Assembly (NCBI GenBank): GCA_963691815.1
Contig: OY829654.1
Coordinates: forward strand, 3,741,740 to 3,805,739
Origin: Echiichthys vipera
Taxonomy: Eukaryota > Chordata > Actinopteri > Perciformes > Trachinidae
Direction: 5' to 3'
DNA length: 64,000 nt
Part shown: positions 35,685 through 47,300 of the stretch, piece after piece
Position numbering within the stretch: the first letter of the stretch is position 1
Layout of the letters: every line of letters starts with the position of its first letter
The notes under the pieces: model-generated
Databases searched by the model: none
Told to the model about the DNA's origin: nothing
What the model saw: the letters and a program-made list of their open reading frames with translations, nothing else
Position numbers and translations under genes: made by a program

Positions 35685-36267
35685 GGGCGCACTCACACTG
35701 TCCATCCGTACCGTACCCAAGCACGTTTCACGGCTAAAGTCTGGTTCCTTTGACCAGTGTGAGTGCAACCGTACTGCGTCTAGGAGCAGCACGCTTGCCG
35801 GCGACGGACCGTTTGGGAGATGTGGGCTTTAGTAAAGCACGTTTGCACATGTACGAGCACGAGCGTGCGCACGTGTACGAGCACAAGGCCTACGGCGGTT
35901 CTGAGGTCATTTCCTGTGCTCCTGTTGGGACATAGAAAAAAGAAGGAGGGACCATGCGCGGACATTTAAAACAATGGCGGTGAAAGGTTCACGTTGGTGT
36001 GATGTGGAGGTGGAGTGTTTACTGCAGATTTGGTCGATGAAAAGATTCAAAAACAGTCGACAAGACGCACAAAAACTCAGAGGTCTATGGAAAGATTTGT
36101 AAACAAAGCGACGCATCGCCATGACGTCATCAATGCGTGTGACGTGTTACGGCGTGATGACGTATAGGCAGCAAGAAGCATTCTCCGAGGCCCAGGTAGT
36201 GTGAGTACAAACGGACCTGGACCCTAGAGCATGGGGCACGGGACGGACGGACAGTGTGAGTGCGCCC
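35685..36267 (+). mobile_element. PIF/Harbinger-type element, copy near col20a1 3' end
   Basis: Ends GGGCGCACTCACACTGTCC / GACAGTGTGAGTGCGCCC. Carries GAGCACGAGCGTGCGCACGT repeats and the Myb/SANT-like start at about 35974. Left flank CCA, right TTA, so the left flank has changed. Confidence 0.82.
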
Positions 36268-36519
36268 TTAGAGTTCTACCCAATCAGCAATGAGGCTTTT
36301 TTCAGGGGAGAAAAAAGACGCTTTAACGGCCGCTCACATCTAAATTAGGGGCGTTTTGGCGAGGGAGACTCACCTTACACTTGGTATTTGACTTTAATTG
36401 AAATGCACCTAATACGTATCATGATGCAGTGGTAACAATTCAATTTATTGAGATATATTGTGACACTGTAATCGAGGCCGTATATTGTGATTTTCACAGG
36501 AGAGTCTTTCCATTCAGAC

Positions 36520-36706
36520 CCAATTTATTTATGCCTGTTTTGGACCCAAGTATACAGAAATATTCAAATACTCCATTTTAGTTTAGTTAATAGATGAAAA
36601 TTACACATTCATACTGCATGAGAGAAACGTGGAGGATCATGGGCTCCAATAGAACCTGAAGTTTCCAGGCTGTGTGTCACTGCAGTAAGTGGACCTCTCC
36701 TGGTAG
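36520..36706 (-). other. col20a1: col20a1 3' untranslated region
   Basis: Minus-strand AATAAA occurs near 36530-36525, about 180 nt after the stop codon, followed by A/T-rich sequence. This is a reasonable poly(A) signal, assigned by position only. Confidence 0.5.
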
Positions 36707-37760
36707 CTAACCTGTTTGCTGGGGTGCTCTGTGGCACCCTCCGCTGCTGTCACACACACCCGGCGGTCCAATCTCGCCTGGCTGTCCAGGAGGGCCGGTG
36801 ATCCCTGGGGGTCCTGGCTTACCATCATCTCCTTTGGAGCCTGGGCTTCCTAGCTTGGACTCCCCTGCAGGACCTGCAGACGCACAAAATACACAACACG
36901 CACGCGTCATAACCATATTTCAGTACAGCGTAGTGTGCTGCTCATTCGTTGGACAGTGTGTGTATGGTTTTACAGTGATATATGGAACTAAGCACCAATG
37001 GGCTCCTTCCTTTGGGATTGGCATTACTATGAGAGGAGCTGGTACAGGGGCCAGTAGGTAAGTCTTTAAAACACTCTTAATAAACTCTGGCTTCACTAAC
37101 TACGCTGTTGGTGCTTTGTTTTCTGTGTAGGGACTCTTCTAATGCTGCTGCAGAGGTTTAGTGTTATTTTCAGCAGTATTAGTGGTTAAAAAAGACCTTT
37201 GAATGCCTTCACCGTACTGTCAGTGTTAGCCACGTGCGGCTGTTAGTGACTGCTAGTGACTCTCTGGGATATCTCCGTCGATAGATCATACATGGAAAAA
37301 ACTGTCTGGATGGCTTATTTGATGTGTGCAAGTGTTGAAAATGATGATTTTACACCGGAATTTCACTTTAACAACCTCTGTGGTCGTCCCTGCGACAGTA
37401 GGTGTCTCCAGGACCACGTTTTGACCCTGTGACGGCCCAGAGCCCGTTGCTTGTGTACTGGTGCTCTGCTCTTTGCTTGCAGCTACCGGCTGTGCTGATT
37501 AGTTACCTGGGAGCACCTGGCCAATCATTCAGCCTATTTAACCCCTTGACTCCTTTGTTAGCCACTGACAACATGCACCACATTGTCTCCGATGCATTCA
37601 CACACCCTCATACACCTCTGATTCTGACTTACACACCTCACTGTCTCCTTGTTTGCACATTTCATTTAATAAATATTACTTTTGTTTATATTAAGATGGT
37701 GTCCATCTCCCTTTTATGTTATGGCCTTTGAGTCGGTCGTAACAGACACACGCCCGCACG

Positions 37761-37852
<92 letters not shown>

Positions 37853-40800
37853 GAAAACAATACCAGCGTCACTGTTGCGGCTGGTAACAGATGACTCATC
37901 GAGAGCTACCTGCAAATCCTTTGACCCCGGGGGGCCCCTGGACGTTGGTCCCTGCATCACCTTTCCCCCCTGTCATGCCTCTCCTCCCTGCAGAAGAGGA
38001 AGAGACTAATCCTCAGTGAAAAGCTCATAATAATAATAATAATATCATACTGGACGATAATAATCTAGAAATGCTCAAACATGTGTCAGTTTGCTCAGTG
38101 TCAACAGATGGAGTCTTACCCTGTTCTCCTGGATACGCAGGCTTGCCAGGTCTCCCCCTTGGGCCGACATGCCCCTGGGTGCCCCTGGAGCCCGGTGGAC
38201 CCTTGGGCCCTGGTATTCCAGGTTCCCCGGGGGGCCCCACCGGCTCCTCAATGGGAGCTGGTTTACGACTTATCTCGTTAATGAACGTGTCCAGCTTCAG
38301 CACCTCCTCTGAAAAAACAACCACACAACTCTGGATAAAGTCTGTGCAAGAGAATGTGTTTGCCTCTGGACCTTTTTAAGGTTAAGACAAGTGAGATACA
38401 TGCAGACATCGTCGGCGTAGAAGTCCCGGTTTCGTTCTGACTTGCGAACAGAGGACTCACTGTGCACTAGCTGCTCACAGGCCTGAGTGACCAGTTGGTA
38501 GATCACGGCCATGGACTGAGGTTCCCCCTGTAAAACATCAGCAGTGGCACCGAAACACGTTTTAAATGACAACTAAAGTATTATTAAGAAACCTCACATT
38601 AAAGAATAAAGAAAATTATGATGTGTCCCAGACTTTTTTCAGTATTACAATGATAAAAAAAAGGGTGTACAGCTATAACCCACCTTCTCTCCTCGCTCAC
38701 CTTTGCCCCCTGGTAGACCCTGTAAGGAAACAGACGCATGAGCATGAAGATGATTAAACAGTTCATAAAACCGGCTTCTCCCTGCTCCCCCTTAACCACC
38801 TCTCTGATCTCTTCACATTTCTCCCTCTCCTTATACATTGAGAGGAAGAGTCCAGCTTCAAGAGCTCCCCTTGGTTCCAGGCATCTGCCATGAAACCAGG
38901 TAACAGGATCTCCAAGGGGCCGCCAGCATACTGGCACTTCCGTGTGACGCACGCACAGGTTATTTCCCCCTGCGCCGTTTAGCAATGAAAACCTGAGAGA
39001 AGTCGATGTCCTGAGCCTCTGGTGTCAGGACGTCCACCTACTCATTAAAGACGAAAGGAGGGGGTTATAATCTGAGGGGGGGACTGACTCTCAAACATCA
39101 GTACGCACGCTCAACTTTAAAAGCCTTTTGCATTTCAATATGTGGAGTGAAACTGTGGAACAGACGAGCGGAGGAGCTCAGACGACGTCCAACCATGAGC
39201 GAATTCAAACAACGGCACAAACGGACGGTGTTAACAAGGTACAGGGAAGAAGAGGGAGATGACAAACACTAGGGTCTCACAGTTTGCCATACTTGTGTTA
39301 CACAAGCGGTTATGTGTTGTTGGTTGGTAAATGAACTTGTACTTATGTAGCGCCTCTCTTGTCTTCTGACTACTCAAGGCGCTTTCACAGTGTTTGTCAC
39401 ATTCACCCGTTCAAACAGACATTCACGCTGATGGCAGTGGACATCTACAGACCATCTAATTTTAATCATTCACACCACATTTACACACCCATACGCAGCA
39501 CAGGGAGCAATTCGGGGTTCAGTGTCTTTCCCAAGGACACTTCGACATGTCATGACCGGGGAAGGTGGGGATCGAACCGCCAATCTCTCGAATGGAGAAT
39601 GGGTTTTCTCCGGGTTCTCCGGTTTCCTCCCAAAGTCCAAAGACGTGCATGTGTTAGGTAAAGTGATGAATGGTTGTCTGTCTCTGTTCGTCTCTATGTG
39701 TCCTGTGATAGACTGGCGTCCTGTCCAGGGTGGACCCCGCCTCACGCCCGATGTCAGCTGGGATCGGCTCCAGCCCCGCGCGTCCCCGACAGGGACAAGC
39801 GGTTGAAGATCTCTTCATGTCCAGACTTCCTGGAGTCTGTTTTTCAGATTGATGTCAACATAACTTCCGTTTCCACTGTGCTGGACATGTTTGATGTCAT
39901 TTACAACAACAGCATAAATAATAGCAGTACCAAGACTCTCGTGGTCGCCTTCGCTTCAACACAAACCTATGTCCTATCAACTCCTCTTCTCTTGTACGCT
40001 GCTCTGACTCGTCCCCTGAACTGAAGCATTGCACCAAACCAGGCTGCAAGACACTGAAGCATCTAACGCGGAGACCCAGAGTCTCTCTCTCTCTATCTCT
40101 TATTTCAGCTCACCCCTCAAAAATTAGAGACAGGCAGACACCACTAATGACGCCGTTTGTCCCTCTTGTCTTACCGTAGGTCCCACAGATCCCGAGAAGC
40201 CCCTTTCTCCCATAGGCCCTGGGTGTCCTGGCATTCCTTGGAAACCCTGTGAAATACAAATAGATGGACGTGTAGAACAGCAGACAGACAACAAAACAGG
40301 TCACAAAGGGGATCTCAGAGCTCCCCGAGGTGTTTGTGATACAGGAAGTGTCCATTCTTTCATTAAACTATCCCCTCTAGGTTCGGACCACTCTGAGGTT
40401 TCACACCGGGATATAAAGCCTTTTAATTTTGCATCACCTCGCAAACCGCTGCGGTCTGACCTTATTGGATCTAATATTGAATGAATATATTCAGTAGTGA
40501 CGCACACAGCACAGGTTCATGGAAACACTGCAGGTCAGAGAGGAGAATATTAACACTCTTAAAGCTGGGGGTCATGATACAGACTTCACATGTGAGAACA
40601 CGTTTACTGCCTAAAAAGCCCCTCTGGTAGGTCATTACAGCAGAAGATATGAAAGTGATGCACAAAATGAGCAACATATGGACCTTCAGCAGACCATTAC
40701 CAGCAGTGGTGCCAAATGTGGTGCTGTGCTGTGGAACTACAGTAACTTTGCTTTAAAAGTGTTTATTATTTGTCAGTCTGGATCTAAATTTAGAAACCTT

Positions 40801-43800
40801 GTAAACACACACTGGGTGCGGTAATGTCACGCTTTGGCCTGAGGGTGGTGCTGGAAGACAAGCTCAAAATGTGTCCAAAATGGTTCTTTCACACCACAGT
40901 TAAGCAGCCAGTCTCATTAGATTGTAATGTTTTGTGTGTGTAAGAGCGTGATCACACTGTCCTCCCGGACCGAGACCCGGACTTTAGGGTACTTGTCCCC
41001 CCTCCCTCTCCCCCCCGCGCCCCAGCCCCGTTTGTACTCACACTGCCAGGGCCGGTCAATGCTTCTTGCTGTCCATACGCCATCACGCCGTAACACGTCA
41101 CACGCATTGATCGCGTGTGTGTGGCTTTGTTTACAAATCTTTCCATAGACCTCTGAGTTTTTGTGCGTCTTGTCGACTGTTTTTGAATCTTTTCATCCGA
41201 CCAAATCTGCAGTAAACACTCCACCCCGCACCACACCAACATGAACCTTTCACCGCCATTGTTGTTGTTGTTAAATGTCCGCGCATGGTCCGTCCTTCTA
41301 TTTACATGTCCGAACAGGCGGACATAACGCTACTGCCGTAGGGCTCGTGCTCGTGCTCGTACACGTGCGCACGCTCGTGCTTGTACATGTGCAAACGGCT
41401 CCGCTAAAGCCCACCTCTTTCAAGCGGGCCGTGGACGGTCCGCTGGCCGCAGTTGAGCGCGGAGCGGTTGCACTCACATGGCTTAAAGGTACTAGGCTTT
41501 AGCTGAAAAACCGGTTTTGGCCGCGGCCAAAAGGATAGTGTGAGCACGCTCTAAGGGCGCACTCACACTGTCCTTCCGCACCGCGCCAAAACAGGTTTTT
41601 CAGCTTAAGCCTAGTGTGTTTGACCAGTGTTAGTGCAACCGCTCTGCGCATAACTGCGGTCAGCTGGCCATCCACGGCCCGTCTGAGAGAGGTGGGCTTT
41701 TGTAGAGCACGTTGTACGAGCATGAGCGTGCACACGTGTACAAGCACGAGCACGACGCCTACGGCGGTTCAGGGACAAGTACCCTAAAGCCCGGGGCGCG
41801 TGCGGAAGGACAGTGTGAGTGCGCCCTAAGAGGAAATTGTGCCCTGATGGTGGCCCAAGAGAGAAGATATTTGTTTTTTCAATTTCTGCGTCATGGACCA
41901 AAGCTGTGGCTCCACACGGTGTCTCTTAAGGTAAACCCAATCTTACCCTGGGTCCAGTAATGCCGGGTCCACCGATGTTACCTTCGGGCCCCCTGATGCC
42001 CTGTGAAACACATCGCAGAGAGATGACAATTAAAGACAGAGGGAGGGTCGGTGCTTCGGCACAACTGTGTGAAGAACCGCCGACTGCTGTTCTGGGATGG
42101 AGCAGCTCACCTGAGGGCCTGGGACCCCCTCCTCTCCTTTTGGACCTGGAGGTCCTGGTAAACCCTGCAGAGAGAGAAGACGAGGTTAGAGAGAGTGCAA
42201 AGGGAGACGGGTGGATTTATAGACAACAACAGGGATGAAGATTAAGGGCGCACTCACACTGTCCATCCGTACCGTGCTCCAGGACGCTTCACGGCTAAAG
42301 TCTAGTTCGTTTGACCAGTGTGAGTGCAACCGCACCGCACCTAGGAGCGGCCCGCTTGCCGTCCATGGCCCGTTTGGGAGAGGTAGGCTTTTGTAAAAAA
42401 TGTTTGCGCGTGTACGACCACGAGCGTGCGCACGTGTACGAGCACAAGTGTGCACACGTGTACGAGCACGAGCCCTACGGTGGTTCTGAGGTCATTTCCT
42501 GTGCGCCTGTTGGGACGTAGAAAAAAGAAGGAGGGACCATGCGCGGACATTTCAAACAATGGCGGCGAAAGGTTCACGTTGGTGTGATGCGGAGGTGGAG
42601 TGTTTACTGCAGATTTGGTCGATGAAAAGATTCAAAAACAGTCGACAAGACGCACAAAAACTCCGAGGTCTACGGAAAGATCTGGAAACAAAGCCACGCA
42701 TCGCCATGACGTCATCAATGCGTGTGACGTGTTACGGCGTGATGACGTATAGGCAGCAAGAAGCATTCTCCGAGGCCCGAGGTAGTGTGAGTACAAACGG
42801 GCCTGGAGGGGGGGACAAGGACCCTAAAGCACGGGGCACGGGACGGACGCACAGTGGGAGTGCGCCCTAAAAGTGGTTTCTATCCCATTCTGTATTTCTG
42901 TACTTCAACAGTCAACAGTTTTAACTCACCTGGACCCCCGGTCGCCCAGGATCCCCCCTTTCCCCTCTTGCACCAGGTGGCCCCTTAGAGGAAAAAATTA
43001 AAGCAGAAAAAGAATGTACATTTTATAAAACATCCAATAAAAAAGTCCAATAAAGCAAGTTAATAACAGCATACACAAGTCCATATTTACAGCTAAGGGG
43101 GTTACCCACCGCTTTGCCCTGCACGGCCATGCCTCGAGGTCCTGTGTTGCCCAGGGGTCCGAGACCGCCCTCAAATCCAGACTTTCCTGGAGGACCCACC
43201 TCCCCCTGAAACACAGACAAACCAACTTTAAGACATCAATTTGGAGCTCCAAGGCATGTCTGTAAATAAATCAATAAATATAATAATAATGAATCACTAA
43301 CATGATGCCGCCGTGTTTGAAACAGACCTTCAGGAGATGTTTCAAGGTCACATCGCCAGTAAAGGCACATGCTGCATGGCGATATTAGTGTGGAGGATGT
43401 TTCGCTTTTAATTTAGCTTCTTGACCACCGAGAACATGTTCAAGTGCCAGCTTAACTTTTAGAAAGTGTCTGGGAACTAGTCAGACCTTTGGACGTTATT
43501 CACAACTTCTTCTGTTGTCTAGTCTGTGCCAGATGCCAAATATCACATAAACACTGCAGGTCTGTATGTAATGGCCAATGCTCTTTTATGGAAAGGTTAC
43601 ATCTCATCTCATCTCATCTTCAGCCTCTTATCCGGGGTCGGGTCGCGGGTGCAGCAGCTTTAGCAGGGGACCCCAAACTTCCCTTTCCCGGGCCACATTA
43701 ACCAGCTCTAACTGGGGGATCCTGAGGCGTTCCCAGGCCAGTGTGGAGATCTAATCTCTCCACCTGGTCCTGGGTCTTCCCCGAGGCCTCCTCCCAGCTG

Positions 43801-44281
43801 GAGCCGATCCCAGCTGACATTGGGCGTGAGGCGAGGTCCACCCTGGACAGGACGCCAGTCTATCACAGGGCACATAGAGACGAACAGAGACAGACAACCA
43901 TTCACACCTACCTACTGTGTTTGCCCTAGTGCTGGCTTTGCACCTGCAGGACAATAGAGGCCTTACTAAGAACCTGCAATGCTCTGGTCTCTGAATGCGC
44001 CCTAAGTCTAACTAAGCCTGAAGAATACTTTCATCTCACCTTTTGGCCTTGCTCTCCCGCCTCCCCTTTCTCACCACGAGGCCCTGGCTTTCCCTGAGGA
44101 AGAGAAAAAGAATTAAAGTCTATGTTATCAAACAACTGGGTGACACAAACACGAGTGGGTTAATATTCAATGCCTAAATGTCTCGGTGACGTACGGTCGG
44201 TCCAGGGGAACCAGGAGCTCCGGGGACGTCAGAGGAACAGGTGCAGGTGTAAGCCGGGGCAGGACAGCTCTCCTCATCTCT
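36707..44281 (-). CDS. col20a1: col20a1 collagenous region and C-terminus
   Basis: Short Gly-X-Y exons, many exactly 54 bp: 44093-44040, 43205-43110 (96 bp), 42983-42930, 42164-42111, 42000-41947, 40246-40175 (72 bp), 38719-38684 (36 bp), a non-collagenous exon 38527-38461 (GEPQSMAVIYQLVTQACEQL), 38308-38120, 37987-37911 and the last exon 36873-36707. Breaks in the Gly-X-Y pattern occur at GMAVQGKA and at GTNVQG. The last exon ends GPPGVCDSSGGCHRAPQQTG, with the two C-terminal cysteines typical of FACIT C-termini. The chain trimerises and associates with banded fibrils rather than forming its own. Confidence 0.93.
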
Positions 44282-44301
44282 CTGACACACACACACACAC
44301 G

Positions 44302-44333
<32 letters not shown>

Positions 44334-47300
44334 CACACACACACACACACAGAGGCATGTTTACCGTACTCCATACAATATTTCTCACTATCTTGGAACC
44401 ACAGGAAAGAAAAGTGATGAAAGCAACATGATTATGTGAAAGGGAAAATTGTCCACACAAAAAAGTCCAATGAATAAGAGTCATTTTCACACATTTTATC
44501 AAACTATTTGAAAAATATGGAAACCTGAAGTTCAGTCTTTCTATTCCCCAACGGCTGCCAAGAGTGAAGCGACGGAAACCTTCAAACGAAGCACTCGGCC
44601 CACTGTAGTTCATGTCCATAGAGTTACTGTTAATAAAGGTAAATATGAATATTAAGAGACTGACCACTCCGGGCAGGTCACAGCAGGTGTCGTCTAAAGC
44701 CCACGTGGTGTTACAGACGATCTCAAAGGACTGCAGCTGGAACTGGAAACCATGAAAAACACCGGACACAGCACAGGACGGAGTAAGACTAATGTTTGTG
44801 CGGGGCGTGTGATTTATGGACAGGACAGACTCGGGGAGCAATGCGGGGTTCAGTGTCTTGCCCAAGGACACTTCGACATGTGGACCGGGGGGAGATGGGG
44901 ATTGAACCACCAATCTCTCGAACAGAGGACGACCCACTCTTCCACCAGGCCACAGCCGCCCCATTGATGAATAGAATAGAACAGTACCGGTGCAGATCCA
45001 CTGCTGGGTCCTCTGGTCTTGGTCAGTTTCCCCAGCATCTCAAAGCCGTCAGTCGGCAGGTTGCCCACAGGGCGGGCCGTCCTCTCACCCACGCGCTGGC
45101 AGTCCACAGACAGGGACACGCTCACCTGGCTGACGGACAGGTGCACCTGCCAATCACAGTCAGAGTGATGTGGACATATTAGGTCAGGACGTCAGATGTA
45201 CTAGGCAGGGGTCTCCACCTCCACAACACCTTCTGACTCCTATGATTTATTATTTTTGTTTTCGGGTTTGGGAGTAGTAATAATGGCTTCATCAGAAAGT
45301 CAGACTGAACCTAGAACTGTAGCATGTTCTCTAGTTATTCAATAAATTAATAATCTATATGAAATAAACACATGGGAAAGCCAGTTTCTGTGTCATGATC
45401 TGGTTCTGTCAGTACCCTCCTCTCCCGTTATGTGTGAGTTTGTCTCCCCCTGTCTGTGTTTCCCTGCATGTTCTCTCCCTCGTCTCTGTAGGTCCGGTAG
45501 GCGTTCCCCCCAAGCTGCAGCCTGTTATGCTGATAACCCTAACACCTTAAATACCTGAAGCTGACAGGCATGCAGCGCCGGACCGTCGTCGACCCTGTAT
45601 TGGTAAAACTATTCCCCCCGGACTGGCGTCCCCTTTCTCATTGTGGTTTTCACGCTCCCCGTAGTAAGTTGATTAATCGTGTTTGTTTTCTGTTTCTCCG
45701 TAGTTTCCCGTGTTCCCGTTTCCCGTCCGTCTCCCTGATCTTCCGTCGTCTTCCTGTTCCAGTTATTCCTGTGCTCGTTTAGTTAGTCTTTGTGTTTGTA
45801 TTCTCTGTATTGTTATTGCGTTTGTCCGTTCTTTATATTAAACGTTTGTTTTGTAACTTTACTTTTTGTCTGTGTCTGCATTGGGTCCACCTTTTTGTGT
45901 TATACCTGTACCGTTCACGACATTCTGTGTGAATTAAATACATAACAAATGAAAAATACTGTCTATTTTCTCATTTTATTAAGTGCTTTAGTTTAAAACG
46001 TGAACTCAAAATATTTCACATCTGCTCAACGTGTTATAAGCCGGACAAGTCAGTGGTCTGAGATTGTACTGGATATGAAGTCTACTGTATTTCAAACCAC
46101 CTCTTTCACCTCTTCATCATCTTATTACGTCCTTACATTTCTCTTTTATTGGGGAGTACGCAAAAATGTGACAAGGTAACAAGGTATCCACATGGAAAAA
46201 GGGATATTCAACCTGACAGCGAGCGTTTCATTGTCCTCCAAGACTTGCTCAGTGTTTGTAATCCCACCTTGTGAAAACTGCCGTAGAACAGTCTGTGGAC
46301 CTGCGGCTGGTCGAAGGTCAGTTCCTGCACTTCTCCCCTGTAGTCCAGACTGAAGTACACCAGATGCTTGGTAGTAGCTGTGGAAAGCACAAAGATAGAG
46401 GAAGATAATCAGTTCAATCGACTTCTAACTTATAGTGTGTTGCATGGTGTTGGAGCTAGCTGGCTGTAAAGAAAGGGCGTTGCCTCGCGTAGAGTTGCTT
46501 CTCGGTTTAATGCCGCTCTGTCCCACCCCTCAAACTGTGGTATTTGATCACCTCGGACAGGATGAAACTTTGCATTCCCACAAAATCCAGCACATTTCCG
46601 CAGGGCTGTGTAGGTGTGTGTGTGTTTTTGCAAAACCGTGAAACAATCAGAAAATAACGTTTTGTTCCTTTGATATACTGCTTTGTTCTTGCCGGCGCTG
46701 CTCCCTCTCTTCATTCACCCTCTAGCTCACTCAAACACAGCTTCTCTCTCTCTCTCTCTCTCTCTGGATTGTTGAGCCGGGGTAAAGGGGGCCAACTTTG
46801 AATGCTGTGCGTTTGCAAACACCAACTGACAACTGCTGCTTAGTGTACCCTTAGTACGCTGCTTAGTGTACCCTTACCCTACACTAAGCAGCAGGGAAAA
46901 CATATCAGTAAGGTAGATCTTGTAGATATGAGACTATTGGGGCTATGAAGTTTGCGGTTTGGGAGAAGGAGAAATGCAGAGATGTATCTCACGGTCGAGC
47001 ACCACTCCCATCTTAGGCTGGAAGTCATTGTCAGTGAGCTGCCAGAGGGCGAAGGGCTCCCTGGGTGTATCCTGCAACACGCGGAAGGCGATGCTGATGG
47101 TGTGTTCTGGAGAGAAACCTGCAGGGTGGATAAACCTGAGAGAGGGGAGGGAAGTAAAGGTAATGGGGACCACTTCAAAAGAAGCAGAAGGTGAAGCCAA
47201 AGCAGTGAAACAGATGATCTCACTTGGTGCTCTGTGTCAGCTGGACGTCTCTGTACAGCGTGTAGGTGGGGACGGTGTTGAAGACGAAAGGCTCGGCCGC

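Larger units (their letters stand above)
33246..36519. other. Intergenic region between the minisatellite and col20a1 3' end
   Basis: No complete gene. Contains a promoter-like segment (33268-33493), a Tc1 relic (33845-34194), a SINE (34195-34533), A/T-rich sequence with CA runs (34600-35100) and a PIF-type element (35685-36267). The 34868-35098 open frame has no recognisable domain. Confidence 0.65.

Noticed and set aside
44167..44964. 265-codon minus-strand ORF in col20a1
   Set aside because: Only the pieces 44742-44665 and 44281-44195 are exonic. The remainder is intron, a CA repeat and SINE sequence read through.
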